A stretch of 64,000 bases of DNA from JAIYDQ01 sp034408855 (GCA_034408855.1 JAWXCK010000217.1:10244-74243); one strand, 5' to 3'; shown: positions 9,474 to 19,276, counted from the first letter of the stretch. Translations and numbers: made by a program. The notes: generated from the letters alone by a model not told the origin.

Positions 9474-11201
9474 ATGTCGACAATATCTACGTCCGCAACA
9501 TCCGGCAACGACAAAGGAATTGCAAGCTATTCGCGAAGCCTGAGTTCGGCGATCGACTCGAAGAAGCTGAACATCGACGAATCGCGATTGTCTACCTTTA
9601 ATTTGCTCTTGGCCCTTCCCATTTTCGACAATCAGACTGCGCCGCCAGTTGCGGAGCCCGTTGCGGAGCCCGTTGCAGATCAAGTGGCTCCTGAAGATAA
9701 AACGGACTCGAAGGAAAACAGCGAACAGGATGCCAGCGTCGGGGTTGATGATCAAGCCGCTTTGCTTGTCGCGGTTAGCCAGATTATTGTTCCTCTAACC
9801 AACAAGATCGACCAGAATTCGGCAGCGATCACTAATGCTCAAGCAACGGCTGAAGGAGCACCTGATTCAAACGTTGCAACACCAAGTATTCTTGACGACT
9901 CGAATGCTATCGCAAATCAGCCAACCGTCCCGCCTAAGGAGCTTCCAAAAGTAGCTGAGCCGACCGATTCGACTGCGATTAAGGATATCCGACAGGATGC
10001 CAAGCCAAAGGATGACCGGCTCGACGAGAGCAACCAAGAAGTTAACGCAACTTCAAATCCATTGCGCGCCGAGCTGACGACGCGACCGGAATCGAAAAAG
10101 CCAACGGACGATGGAGCGGCGACTCGAAAGGTTCAGACGGCACCGATCGACGACGAAAAGGCCGCGTTGCCCGCGTCCGTTGCCAAGTCAAGCGCTTCTA
10201 ACCTTCGAGAGTCACCCGCGGCGAAAGACGATTTCATCGAACGTAAGGAAGCCGAAAGTAGCCAAGAGGGCAATTCCTATTCAAATCGCCGATCAGATCG
10301 CTTGGCGGCTTCCAAGCGCGGAGAGCAGTCCGGCAAATCCGAAGGTAATGCGTCCTCCGGCAATGACCGTCACGACGATGGGGCTTTCGAGATTTCCGTC
10401 GATACGACTATTGTCGGCAAGTCTGACAGTCCATCTTCGCAAACAGAATTCCTTGATCCGACACCGTCGATATTAGTCCCCGACTTTTCAAGCACCCAAG
10501 CCTTATCCGTTACGTCCGAGCCAAACGGAGCAGTCAACCAGCCCACACTCGTAGCTGCCGGTGCCTCGCTATCGTCGACAAGTGTCGGCGCACAATCGGG
10601 AGGCGACTCTGCTGTATTTTCAAACATCGGCGGTGTCAGTGGAGTTCAAGGCGGCAACGCATCTTCGATGAATGCTTCTATCAAAAGTTCCGCTCCAGTA
10701 TCTGGCAGCTCGACGCTCACGGCATATCAAGAAGGACGTGTGCTCAATCGAGTCCTCAAAGGGTTGGAGCAATTGAGTGACAATAAAGGACAAGTGCGCC
10801 TGCGCCTTCATCCGCCCGAGTTGGGCAGTCTGCAAGTAACGCTTCGGTTCAGTGGGCAGCAGGTATCGGCACAGATTGAAGTCGAGCATCCAACCGCTCG
10901 CGATCTGTTACTCAAAAACCTTCCTCAATTGCAAAAGCAGCTTGCAGATCAAAACATCATCGTCTCGCAGTTTGATGTCCAGGTTGTCGACCCGAGCCAG
11001 TTCAGTCAAGGTAACGGACTTAGCTTTTCCTCCAGCAACGGCAGTCATGCCGGGCAGCAAGAAGCCGATGCGGACCGATCGTCGCGTCATGTTGATCGCC
11101 TTGAAAATAGCTTGGAATCCAAGACATCGAGTTCGATGGCATCGCGACCTGGTAGGGCGTCTTGGTCACGTAACAATGGCGAACTTGACGTCCGCGTGTA
11201 A
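9474..11201 (+). CDS. fliK: Flagellar hook-length control protein FliK
   Basis: A 575-residue secreted ruler protein. The first 400 residues are low-complexity Ser/Asp/Ala/Pro-rich sequence, including an AEPVAEPVADQ repeat encoded by near-identical 12-bp units around 9650-9680. The C-terminal Flg_hook domain (about 430-505) is clear: GQVRLRLHPPELGSLQVTLR, VEHPTARDLLLKNLPQLQ and LADQNIIVSQFDVQV. An ATG 24 bp upstream (9450) is in frame, but 9474 is preceded by a GGGGGA purine run and was preferred. FliK measures hook length and switches export specificity. The usual next genes (flgD, flgE) are absent; a MazG-like gene follows. Confidence 0.87.
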   Translation: MSTISTSATSGNDKGIASYSRSLSSAIDSKKLNIDESRLSTFNLLLALPIFDNQTAPPVAEPVAEPVADQVAPEDKTDSKENSEQDASVGVDDQAALLVAVSQIIVPLTNKIDQNSAAITNAQATAEGAPDSNVATPSILDDSNAIANQPTVPPKELPKVAEPTDSTAIKDIRQDAKPKDDRLDESNQEVNATSNPLRAELTTRPESKKPTDDGAATRKVQTAPIDDEKAALPASVAKSSASNLRESPAAKDDFIERKEAESSQEGNSYSNRRSDRLAASKRGEQSGKSEGNASSGNDRHDDGAFEISVDTTIVGKSDSPSSQTEFLDPTPSILVPDFSSTQALSVTSEPNGAVNQPTLVAAGASLSSTSVGAQSGGDSAVFSNIGGVSGVQGGNASSMNASIKSSAPVSGSSTLTAYQEGRVLNRVLKGLEQLSDNKGQVRLRLHPPELGSLQVTLRFSGQQVSAQIEVEHPTARDLLLKNLPQLQKQLADQNIIVSQFDVQVVDPSQFSQGNGLSFSSSNGSHAGQQEADADRSSRHVDRLENSLESKTSSSMASRPGRASWSRNNGELDVRV

Positions 11202-11225
11202 CCTTCGACCATTGACCAAGATTCT

Positions 11226-11606
11226 ATGACGCTTCCAAGCACTATTTCTGATTCGAGCGATTCGCTCAGCGTTTTTGGACTACAGAAGCAGATAGACGAT
11301 TGGTGTACTTCCGTTGGCGTCCGCTATTTCAATGAACTGACCAATCTTGCTCAGCTCATGGAGGAAGTTGGCGAATTATCTCGAATAATTTCGAGAACCT
11401 ATGGCGAGCAGAGCTGGAAAGTTGGGGATTCCGCCTATAATTTAGGCGACGAGATGGCGGACGTGCTTTTTGTCTTGGTTTGCTTAGCAAATCAGACTGG
11501 AGTCGATTTAACGAAAGCCATCGAGCAAAATATTGCCAAGAAAACCCAGCGGGATGCCACAAGGCATCAGAATAACCACAAATTGAAACCGGACCATCCA
11601 TCATGA
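11226..11606 (+). CDS. MazG-like nucleotide pyrophosphohydrolase
   Basis: A 126-residue all-alpha NTP pyrophosphohydrolase of the MazG/dUTPase-like superfamily. The metal-binding motif is visible as EEVGE (ME-EVGELS) followed by GDEMADVLFVLVCLANQTGVDL. It would cleave a nucleoside triphosphate to the monophosphate and pyrophosphate, acting in pool sanitation; the preferred base cannot be read. It starts 24 bp after fliK, but its coupling is with queD downstream through an ATGA overlap at 11603-11606. It is a single-domain short form, half the size of E. coli MazG. Confidence 0.85.
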   Translation: MTLPSTISDSSDSLSVFGLQKQIDDWCTSVGVRYFNELTNLAQLMEEVGELSRIISRTYGEQSWKVGDSAYNLGDEMADVLFVLVCLANQTGVDLTKAIEQNIAKKTQRDATRHQNNHKLKPDHPS

Positions 11607-12082
11607 GTTTAGTCATCATGCGGCGCATTAAGTTTTGCGCCGGACATCGACTGCATAAGCACGGAGGAAAGTGCGAACATTTCCACGGACACAATTACGT
11701 TGCCGATTTTTTCGTAACGGGTGAAAAGCAAGATAGCGTTGGTCGAGTCATCGATTTCGCCGAATTGAAGAGTCGTTGTAAAGGATGGCTCGACGAGCAT
11801 TGGGATCACAGCTTTTTGATCTCGGATCGCGACGATAACGCTCGCAATGCCCTCAAGATGGTGGTGCCATCTCGATATTTCGAGCTTCCCTATAATCCGA
11901 CCGCCGAGAATATGGCCAAGTATCTATTGGAAGAAGTTTGCCCGAACATCCTCGACGGCACCGGCGGTCGAGCCATTCGCGTCCGAATATGGGAAACCGA
12001 TGAATCCTACGCCGAAGCACTCGTCGATGAAGATTCAGGGCTCATCACCACCGCCATGAGCGACTTTCAAGAATCGCAGTGA
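11603..12082 (+). CDS. queD: 6-carboxytetrahydropterin synthase QueD
   Basis: A 159-residue T-fold protein of the 6-pyruvoyltetrahydropterin synthase family. Zinc ligands are H15 (FCAGHRL) and H28/H30 in CEHFHGH. The proposed catalytic Cys is C24. VIDFAELK and the ending WETDESYAEAL, which carries the substrate-binding Glu, complete the family pattern. The reaction converts dihydroneopterin triphosphate to 6-carboxytetrahydropterin in queuosine/7-deazaguanine synthesis. It is translationally coupled to the MazG-like gene. No queC or queE is nearby. It converges on sucA, separated by a strong hairpin. Confidence 0.92.
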   Translation: MSLVIMRRIKFCAGHRLHKHGGKCEHFHGHNYVADFFVTGEKQDSVGRVIDFAELKSRCKGWLDEHWDHSFLISDRDDNARNALKMVVPSRYFELPYNPTAENMAKYLLEEVCPNILDGTGGRAIRVRIWETDESYAEALVDEDSGLITTAMSDFQESQ

Positions 12083-12098
12083 TCGAAAAGCGGATTGC

Positions 12099-12162
12099 GT
12101 TTAACCGTCAGCCGTAGGCGTACTTTAAAGGCCAAGAGTACGCCTTCGGCTGACTGTTAAAC
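12099..12162. terminator. Long palindromic hairpin between convergent queD and sucA (repeat copy A)
   Basis: Arms 12099-12124 and 12137-12162 are nearly perfect inverted complements of about 26 bp with a 12-base loop, ending in GTTAAAC. It lies between two convergent genes, so it could terminate transcription from both sides. The same palindrome occurs at 31507-31570, and both copies share the flanking CGATTAAATCAACAAGCC (12162-12179 here). It is therefore an interspersed repeat as much as a terminator. Confidence 0.65.
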
Positions 12163-12230
12163 GATTAAATCAACAAGCCGCTCGCGCCGTACCGCTATTT
12201 TGTTGGGTTTATTCTTGCAACATTCAGATT

Positions 12231-15005
12231 CTACACGCCTTGGAAGGCAGTCTCGAGCAGTTCTGCTTGTTCCATCTTGTGAGCGCGCAAGGAACCGGTC
12301 GAGGGACTTGCGGATTCGGGTCGCGAGATCAATCGGAGCCTGAATCTTGAAGCTATCGCTTCGCCAAATCGCATTTTCAAAAAGTACCAGCTTCCCATAT
12401 TCGTCGGCTCGTCCTGAAACCAGACCAAATCGCTTTTCTCGCTGTAGCCGCTAAGCGCGTCCATTAAAACGGTTGTCTTCATAGGATAGAATTGGTCAAT
12501 TCGAACCAACGCAACATTATCCTTTTTTAATCGAGTACGCTCTTCCAGGAGGTCGTAGTAGGCTTTGCCAGTCGATAAGATCACGCGATCGGTCGATGTT
12601 CCGGCAGGCCGGTCATCGGGCAAGATCTTTCTGAAACTTCCTTTGGTAAACTCTTCGATAGGAGAGACGCAAAGCGGATGTCGCAAGAGGCTCTTGGGCG
12701 TAAGAACAATCAACGGCTTGCTCCATTTTGACTTCACTTGGCGACGCAATAAGTGAAAATACTGAGCGGGAGTGGAGGGCTGCGTGACGAGCACATTGTC
12801 TTCGGCGGTTAGTAACAGAAAGCGTTCGAGCCGCGCGCTACAGTGTTCCGGACCTTGCCCCTCGAAGCCGTGAGGTAGAAGCATGACGAGTCTCGAAAGT
12901 CGGTTCCATTTATCTTCGGCACTGGCGATGAATTGGTCGACGATGACTTGAGCTGCATTCCAAAAGTCGCCAAACTGGGCTTCCCAGGCCGTTAGACCTT
13001 CTGGGCAATCGAGACTATATCCATATTCGAAACCGAGCACACCAGCTTCGGAGAGTGGACTATTGATAATCTCGATGCGTCCCTGACTAGGTGAAAGATG
13101 CATCAGCGGTGCATACTTTGAACCGTTGAGAGTATCATGAATAACAGCATGCCGGTGCGAAAACGTGCCTCGCTCAGAATCTTGTCCCGATAGCCGAACC
13201 GGATGCCCTTCGACGCTGCAACTAGCAAACGCCAGAGCTTCGGCGGCCGACCAATCGAGCGGCTTTGTTCCATTTGCCATCTCCAATCGCGATTCGAAGA
13301 ATTTGGAAAGCTTTTTGTGGACGCTAAATCCAGCTGGCATATTGCAAAGCCGTGTTAACAAATCTTTGGCAATCGAAGGCGCCAGCGCGGTGTTGCAATT
13401 CTCGTTTTCAGGTTCGGTTCCACCAAAGAATCCGGCCCAATGACCGCCCATCGTCTGTTGGTCCGAAACGAACTGTTCCTTTTTAATTGCCTCGAATTCG
13501 AGTGCTAATTTATTGTTCCGGATTTCGGCGATCGAATCGGCTTCGTGTCGCGAGATATCGCCCATTTCGATGAGTCGCTCGAGATAACTTTCACGAACAC
13601 TCTTTTTCTGATCGATGGCTTCGTAAATCAGAGGCTGGGTAAAGCGTGGTTCGTCGCCTTCGTTGTGGCCGAACTTCCGAAACGCGTACATGTCTATGAC
13701 GACATCGCGTCGAAAAGTCCGGCGAAAATCCATGGCTAACGAAACGACTTGCGCAACTGCCTCGGGGTCTTCGCCGTTGACGTGAAAAATGGGGCTTTGC
13801 AACATCTTGAAGACGTCGGTGCAGTACGTCGTGCTTCGTCCTTCGGCTGCATCAGTTGTAAAGCCGATTTGATTGTTCAGGACAATATGCAGAGTGCCAC
13901 CGGTTTCGTAGCCTTTGAGTTGACTGAGGTTGAGCGTTTCCTGAACGACGCCCTCTCCGGCGAACGCAGCATCACCGTGGATAAGGATGCTGAGGTGTTG
14001 ATCGCGAGCTCGATCTTTGTTGCGATCTTGTTTGGCACGGCAACGCCCGAGGGCAACGGGATTGACGTACTCTAAATGGCTCGGGTTGAAGCAAAGTGAA
14101 ATGTGAACACGTTGGCCAGCGGCCGTCGTCCAGTCGCTGCTGTAACCCATGTGGTATTTGACATCGCCGCCACCGCGGTACATTTCGGGGCGAGGATCAT
14201 CGAACGACCAAAAAATGCTCGTGGCACGTTTGCCCATAATATTGGCGAGTACATTCAACCGCCCTCGATGTGCCATCGCCAACAGCACGCCTTTGATCCC
14301 ATGTTCGCCAGCTTTTTCGAGGGCTCGATCTAGAAGCGGGATGAGACTTTCGGCACCCTCCAACGAAAATGTCTTAGCACCGACAAATCGCTTGCGAATA
14401 AACTCTTCGAAGATGCCCGCGTCAGCCAATCGCTGGTAGATGCGAACCTGGACTTCTCGCGATAACTGCAAACGGTTTTCGGTGCTCTCCATTCGCCGTT
14501 GCAACCAGTCGCGGATTTGTCGGTCGTCGATATGCGTAAACTGGGCTCCAATGCTCCGGCAGTAGGTATTGCGAAGCTTTTGAAGAATATCACCGAGTGT
14601 CTTGCCGTCGGTATACTCGTCGGTTGGGTCAGTAAACGGTCGATTCAGATCCGTTTCGCTCAGTCCATGCGAGACAGGATCGAGTTCCGGTGGTCCAACG
14701 CGTTGCTGTACGACTGGATCGAGCGGATTGAGTCGAGCGATTAAATGCCCGCGAACACGATATTCTCGAACCAACAAGTCGACGCGTTCTTGCATTTTGG
14801 CAAGCCAGAGTCCATCTTGCTCGACGGTGGACGTTGCAAGGTACTCATCGCTGTCAAGTTGCGTCGAGTTCGACATGGCTTGCTCGCGTTGCGAAGCCAA
14901 TGAAAACTCTTCAAAGTATTTTCGCCATTGCGTTGATACCGAAGAAGGGTCTTGAATGTATCTAACGTACAAGTCGTCGATGTAATCGAGACTGTAAGTA
15001 TTCAT
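12231..15005 (-). CDS. sucA: 2-oxoglutarate dehydrogenase E1 component
   Basis: A 924-residue thiamine-diphosphate enzyme of the TCA cycle, decarboxylating 2-oxoglutarate and passing the succinyl group to the E2 lipoyl domain. The N-terminus (SLDYIDDLYVRYIQDPSSVSTQWRKYF) is the conserved E1o start. Active-site and cofactor regions are visible: MAHRGRLNVLANIMGK, HMGYSSDW, FNPSHLEYVNPV, IHGDAAFAGEGVVQETLNLS and LNNQIGFTT. The C-terminal half contains LLPHGFEGQGPEHCSARLERFL and VWFQDEPTNMGSW. Length is normal. The E2 and E3 genes are not in the window. The 230-bp gap upstream (15006-15236) holds no gene. Confidence 0.97.
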   Translation of the reverse strand: MNTYSLDYIDDLYVRYIQDPSSVSTQWRKYFEEFSLASQREQAMSNSTQLDSDEYLATSTVEQDGLWLAKMQERVDLLVREYRVRGHLIARLNPLDPVVQQRVGPPELDPVSHGLSETDLNRPFTDPTDEYTDGKTLGDILQKLRNTYCRSIGAQFTHIDDRQIRDWLQRRMESTENRLQLSREVQVRIYQRLADAGIFEEFIRKRFVGAKTFSLEGAESLIPLLDRALEKAGEHGIKGVLLAMAHRGRLNVLANIMGKRATSIFWSFDDPRPEMYRGGGDVKYHMGYSSDWTTAAGQRVHISLCFNPSHLEYVNPVALGRCRAKQDRNKDRARDQHLSILIHGDAAFAGEGVVQETLNLSQLKGYETGGTLHIVLNNQIGFTTDAAEGRSTTYCTDVFKMLQSPIFHVNGEDPEAVAQVVSLAMDFRRTFRRDVVIDMYAFRKFGHNEGDEPRFTQPLIYEAIDQKKSVRESYLERLIEMGDISRHEADSIAEIRNNKLALEFEAIKKEQFVSDQQTMGGHWAGFFGGTEPENENCNTALAPSIAKDLLTRLCNMPAGFSVHKKLSKFFESRLEMANGTKPLDWSAAEALAFASCSVEGHPVRLSGQDSERGTFSHRHAVIHDTLNGSKYAPLMHLSPSQGRIEIINSPLSEAGVLGFEYGYSLDCPEGLTAWEAQFGDFWNAAQVIVDQFIASAEDKWNRLSRLVMLLPHGFEGQGPEHCSARLERFLLLTAEDNVLVTQPSTPAQYFHLLRRQVKSKWSKPLIVLTPKSLLRHPLCVSPIEEFTKGSFRKILPDDRPAGTSTDRVILSTGKAYYDLLEERTRLKKDNVALVRIDQFYPMKTTVLMDALSGYSEKSDLVWFQDEPTNMGSWYFLKMRFGEAIASRFRLRLISRPESASPSTGSLRAHKMEQAELLETAFQGV

Positions 15006-15236
15006 ATAAACGCCAATCGCACTGCTGCTATCGAGTCAGTGCCCTGTAGGAAACGTATGCGGTCATAGCTTAAGAATGAAGAGTTCGAGATATCGTTGGA
15101 TGCTCCGAGCAAACCGGTGAGTCGCGTGACCGCAAGCAATCTGAAATAACTCTCTCAGTGTATACTAAATCGGTCTTTCATTGCTATACCTTCATCAGGT
15201 TTGACGGCCTTACGTCGTGAGCCGAATGCGGTCGAA

Positions 15237-16841
15237 CTACGAACCGTTAAGGAGTTTCTTGACAATTTCTAACCGCGCTTCTTCGGTGCCTACGGCCAGC
15301 GATTTTCCGTCGTCCGGTCCCAGTATGCTCTCGTATGCTTGGTTAACGTCGCTGGGTTCCAACAACGTTTTTTCGCGATAAAGTCTAACTTCGCCGAGGG
15401 CACTCAGTTTCGGGCGTGGCGTTCCGTCGAGCAGCACGGTAAGTCGCTTTGTCTTAATCAATTCGGGTGTGAGGGCAATCGGAATATCCACCATCGCAAC
15501 CTTTTCATCGAGATAGTTCAAGACCGGTTTCATCGCACCTTCGACAAACGTTTTACCGACTCGATCGATTTCCTTCTGAGCGTCGGTATTTTTAAGTAGT
15601 TTTGATGCGGCCAAGACTTTGCCATCGGCCAGGTTGATTACCTTGGCTCGACATTCGTTGTAGATCATATTGGGGCTGCGTTTGACGGTGACTTCGACTT
15701 CGAACAGGATCAGCGCATCGAACTCCCCAGCCTGGGCTTTTTCTGCGAGTTCGGCTGCGGTTCCGAGTCCGATATAGCTAAGTGCCGGCCCTAACGAAAC
15801 GTATTTAAGCTCATCGCCTTCAATTCTGGTATCTAGAGTGCTATTCGAATTGGACATGCTAATATTAATTGAGCCATCGCCTCCATCGTCGGAAGAATCG
15901 GTACCGTCACCATCGCCGTCTCCGCCTCCACTTCGCATGATTCGACCGGAACTAGTTGCGACACCCGAAAGCGATTGAAAGACGGGCGCGATTTTTCCTT
16001 CGCTATGAAGTTTTCTGGCGTGATCGACTAGCACATCGCCCATCAGCCCTGCATATTTCTGAAGGACTCGTTCCCTCGTGTTGGTGGATGCCAATGTTGG
16101 TGATCGCTCCGATCCGAGGTCATCGTCACTCCCATCTTGATTTCTTACACGTGCCGCAGTCGTACTTTTTGATTTCGTTGTTTTTGATTTCGTGAAATAA
16201 TCATGAAGGCTTCCGATCGGCTTAAAATCTTGTTTCTCCGACGGAGGAGAAGTAAGATCGACACCGACGGCGATTCGAATTCCAAGTTGTGGTTGTCGGC
16301 GCGAAGGTGACCAACGATAGTGTTTCAAGAGATCGGTTGCTTCAGTGTCCGATGTTAGTAGATGGGCTTGCAATAGTCGGTAGGCTGCCATTTCTTTTCC
16401 TTCCGAGAAGGCTTGAAAGGCTTGTTCTTTTAGCGTCTTGGCTTTAACGACCGCAGCAGCTCGGGCCGCGTTGCCACCTCCATCGCCATCGGTAGAAGTA
16501 TCCGAAGCGTCCTCTGCGTCAGCCGATTCTGTCATGGCTTCGCCATCGGCACCGGAATCATCGCCGGAATCGCCTTCCGCATCGCCGCCGGTATCGTCAT
16601 CGCCATCGGCTTTAGGTTGAGCCTTTCCTTTTTTCGGTTTGACGGGAGCTTCGCCTGTATCTTCTTCGCTTCTTTCCTCGGAGTCGGCAGAAGCGGTTTG
16701 TTCAACTTGAGCTTGAGCGGCCGGCGTCGCTACGGCAACCTCATCGTTATTCGAGGAGCAGCCGTTGAGCCACACCATCATTGAAGCAAGAAACAAGCAA
16801 CGAGCTAAATCGGTAATTCTTCGAATCATTTCAGCACGCAT
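15237..16841 (-). CDS. Acidic low-complexity lipoprotein of unknown function
   Basis: A 534-residue protein. The N-terminal segment CLFLASMMVWLNGC is a lipoprotein signal with the lipid-bearing Cys near residue 28. Residues about 50-125 are an Asp/Gly/Glu/Ser-rich run (GDDDTGGDAEGDSGDDSG), and a second acidic Gly run lies near 310-325. Folded parts include a helical segment (LKEQAFQAFSEGKEMAAYRLLQAHLL), then a region with VTVKRSPNMIYNECRAKVINLADGKVLAASKLL, and a terminal LVGTEEARL-like stretch. Similar planctomycete lipoproteins exist by recollection, but I do not recognise a named family. It may bind cations through the acidic spacer; that is inference. Confidence 0.8.
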   Translation of the reverse strand: MRAEMIRRITDLARCLFLASMMVWLNGCSSNNDEVAVATPAAQAQVEQTASADSEERSEEDTGEAPVKPKKGKAQPKADGDDDTGGDAEGDSGDDSGADGEAMTESADAEDASDTSTDGDGGGNAARAAAVVKAKTLKEQAFQAFSEGKEMAAYRLLQAHLLTSDTEATDLLKHYRWSPSRRQPQLGIRIAVGVDLTSPPSEKQDFKPIGSLHDYFTKSKTTKSKSTTAARVRNQDGSDDDLGSERSPTLASTNTRERVLQKYAGLMGDVLVDHARKLHSEGKIAPVFQSLSGVATSSGRIMRSGGGDGDGDGTDSSDDGGDGSINISMSNSNSTLDTRIEGDELKYVSLGPALSYIGLGTAAELAEKAQAGEFDALILFEVEVTVKRSPNMIYNECRAKVINLADGKVLAASKLLKNTDAQKEIDRVGKTFVEGAMKPVLNYLDEKVAMVDIPIALTPELIKTKRLTVLLDGTPRPKLSALGEVRLYREKTLLEPSDVNQAYESILGPDDGKSLAVGTEEARLEIVKKLLNGS

Positions 16842-16890
16842 CCACGAGGCATCGCCTCTAAACTACTGGTTCAAATCGACGTTGATGAAA

Positions 16891-18426
16891 CTACTGTTTA
16901 CTATCTGCGGTCAGACCTGGCCATTCATCGGTGCGAAACGGCGTCAGCGGTAGACCGGACTGACTGTACATATTGCACCTTGGATTATCAGCCCAAGCGT
17001 AACGCACCGCAACTGGATTTGGCACCAAAGCCGAAGAAACTTGGACGGAATTGTCTTTTCCGATGGTGGCTTTAGCCCAAACGAATTTCCGATCTTTGCC
17101 TGCGATTGCAAATCCCTTTGGCTCCGCCGTATCAAACGGGCGCCAACCCGAGCCAAGGTAGTCGAATTGAAGCGTCGCTTTCCCTTCCAATACCGCCATC
17201 GATTTGAATTCCGGGCTGCGAAACGCAATTTCGACGCCATATTCATTTGCCAGTGCCCATCGCGCTAATCGGCGGCCGACGTCGACTTTGTTGCGGGGGT
17301 GAATATCTTTTCCTTCGCCAATATCGATAATAACCGCCTGACCTGTCTTCGGAAGCGTTTTCATCGTCATCGATTGCGCCTCGCGCAGTTCGGCCCATTC
17401 GCTTTCATTGGGCTCGTCAATTTCTCCTTTAAAGTCGGCCAATTGAACCCAATAGAACGGGAAATCGCCTTGATTCCATCGACTGCGCCACGTTGTAATC
17501 ATCAGCGGGAAGAGTTCGCGGTATTGGTAAGCTCGAGAGGCATTCGATTCGCCTTGATACCAAATCGCACCTTTGATTCCGTAGCCGATATGCGATGCCA
17601 AAACTCCGTTGTAGATGTTCGAAGGATTTTGGTTACCTGACGCGAGCTTCTTGATGTTCGCTAGTTTGACTTTGTCTTCATCGGTCGGATTCTGGATCGA
17701 ACTTAGTTTCGCGTATTCTTGATTGCGAACTGCCCAAGTGTCGAGCAAACCCTGATAGCTTCCAGCTTTGGAAAGTGTAGGCCGATCGACCCAAGCTTCA
17801 CAAGCCGAGCCTCCCCAAGCATTGTTGATCATCCCAACCGGCACGCCAATTGTCTGATGAACTTGCCGAGCAAAAAAATAACCGACTGCCGAAAAATCCT
17901 TGACGGTTCCCGACGAACAAACTTGCCAACGCGCTGCATCATGCGACCAGACCGGCGTTTGCGAGCCAACTTGAGGAAAATTAATCATGCGAATCTGCGG
18001 GTAATGGCTAGCCAACTGCTCGAGATCGGCATCGTTGGCCGAGCCTACTTTCCATTGCATATTGGATTGTCCCGAGCAGATCCAAACTTCTCCGACGAGA
18101 ACATCATTGATCGTGATTTCGTTCGAAGCTCGAACAACCAGCGAATGCGGACCGCCAGCTTCTAAACTTGGAAGCATCAGTGACCATAGCCCGTCGGCAT
18201 TGGCCTGAGTCGTCACGGTCTGACCGGCGATCGTCGCCGATACCGATTCGGACGCGCTCGACTTTCCCCACAATTTGTTGGCTTGATCGCGTTGTAGAAC
18301 CATGTGATCGCAGAAAATATTGGGTAACGTAACGTCTGCTACGGCATCCAATAGGGTTAACTGGATCGTAATGAACGCGGCTGCGGCGATGGAAACCCCG
18401 GAAAGCAGGCGAATTGGGTTAGGCAT
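16891..18426 (-). CDS. Sialate O-acetylesterase family protein (SASA/SGNH hydrolase)
   Basis: A 511-residue exported esterase. The ATG at 18426 was chosen over 18555 because it gives a clean signal peptide (PNPIRLLSGVSIAAAAFITIQL, 2-23) followed by the mature family start VTLPNIFCDHMVLQRDQ. The nucleophile lies in SGQSNMQW (Ser121). GVPVGMINNAWGGSACEAW, WYQGESNA and DIGEGKDIHPRNK, which carries the catalytic His, complete the SASA pattern. It removes acetyl groups from sialic acids or acetylated polysaccharides. It lies 50 bp upstream, in transcription order, of the acidic lipoprotein. It diverges from msrB. Confidence 0.92.
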   Translation of the reverse strand: MPNPIRLLSGVSIAAAAFITIQLTLLDAVADVTLPNIFCDHMVLQRDQANKLWGKSSASESVSATIAGQTVTTQANADGLWSLMLPSLEAGGPHSLVVRASNEITINDVLVGEVWICSGQSNMQWKVGSANDADLEQLASHYPQIRMINFPQVGSQTPVWSHDAARWQVCSSGTVKDFSAVGYFFARQVHQTIGVPVGMINNAWGGSACEAWVDRPTLSKAGSYQGLLDTWAVRNQEYAKLSSIQNPTDEDKVKLANIKKLASGNQNPSNIYNGVLASHIGYGIKGAIWYQGESNASRAYQYRELFPLMITTWRSRWNQGDFPFYWVQLADFKGEIDEPNESEWAELREAQSMTMKTLPKTGQAVIIDIGEGKDIHPRNKVDVGRRLARWALANEYGVEIAFRSPEFKSMAVLEGKATLQFDYLGSGWRPFDTAEPKGFAIAGKDRKFVWAKATIGKDNSVQVSSALVPNPVAVRYAWADNPRCNMYSQSGLPLTPFRTDEWPGLTADSKQ

Positions 18427-18577
18427 GATGCAATGAGCACTTTCGTTGGTAAGTCGGCGTGACACTTCGGAGGCCTGGACTGACAAAGGTGGGATGGACG
18501 GGAGGTGAACTACCACTAACAATTCAGAATCGATTATGATGTACTGAGCGTCCAACTATTACAACTAGGGTTTCGCC

Positions 18578-19276
18578 ATGTCCACCAAGAACTATTTTCA
18601 CGCAGCTTACTTCACGAGAACGGTTTGGTCAGTGGCTGCGTCGGGTGCGATCGCCATTTTGATCGGCTGTGCCCCAGTGCTTACCAACGCAGGTTTGAAC
18701 GAAGGTAGCATCTCCTCAAAAGCGGCGGATAATCCGACGACCGCCAAGCCCGCGCCCTCTGCCCCAAAATCCCTTTCTACAACTAGCAAAATGTCTAAAT
18801 TGAATATGAAATACAACGAATTGTCCGAAAAGGAAGCCGACGTACTCCTGCGAAAAGGGACCGAACGAGCTTGGGTGGGCGAACTTACCGACAACAAAAA
18901 GAAAGGCACGTACGTTTGTCGTCGCTGCAATGCACCGCTCTATAAGTCCGACGCAAAATTCGAAAGTCACTGTGGGTGGCCCAGTTTTGACGAAGAGATT
19001 AAAGGCACGGTCGATCGGCATGTCGACACCGATGGCCATCGAACGGAAATCGTCTGCGCTAACTGCGAAGGCCACCTCGGACACGTTTTCATGAATGAAG
19101 GCTTTACCGCAAAGAATGCACGGCATTGCGTGAACTCGATCTCGATGCGATTTTTCGAGGAAGGAAAGGAATTGCCACCTGTCGTCCGGACTCACGAGAA
19201 AATCACAAGTGAAAAAGGCGGCAGCGATAAAATTTCCAAGGACAAACCGCAAGCGACAGTCGAAACGAAGCAATAG
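18578..19276 (+). CDS. msrB: Peptide-methionine (R)-S-oxide reductase MsrB, exported form
   Basis: A 232-residue protein. The first 31 residues are a signal with a lipobox-like end (IAILIGC). A Pro/Ala/Ser linker follows to about 70. The MsrB domain (about 75-195) has zinc ligands C114/C117 (CRRC) and C160/C163 (CANC), the FESHCGWPSFD motif (128-138), GHLGHVF, and the catalytic Cys184 in RHCVNS. A charged tail ends the protein. It repairs R-methionine sulfoxide in proteins. The signal suggests an envelope location rather than the cytosol. The start follows from the signal peptide. Confidence 0.94.
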   Translation: MSTKNYFHAAYFTRTVWSVAASGAIAILIGCAPVLTNAGLNEGSISSKAADNPTTAKPAPSAPKSLSTTSKMSKLNMKYNELSEKEADVLLRKGTERAWVGELTDNKKKGTYVCRRCNAPLYKSDAKFESHCGWPSFDEEIKGTVDRHVDTDGHRTEIVCANCEGHLGHVFMNEGFTAKNARHCVNSISMRFFEEGKELPPVVRTHEKITSEKGGSDKISKDKPQATVETKQ

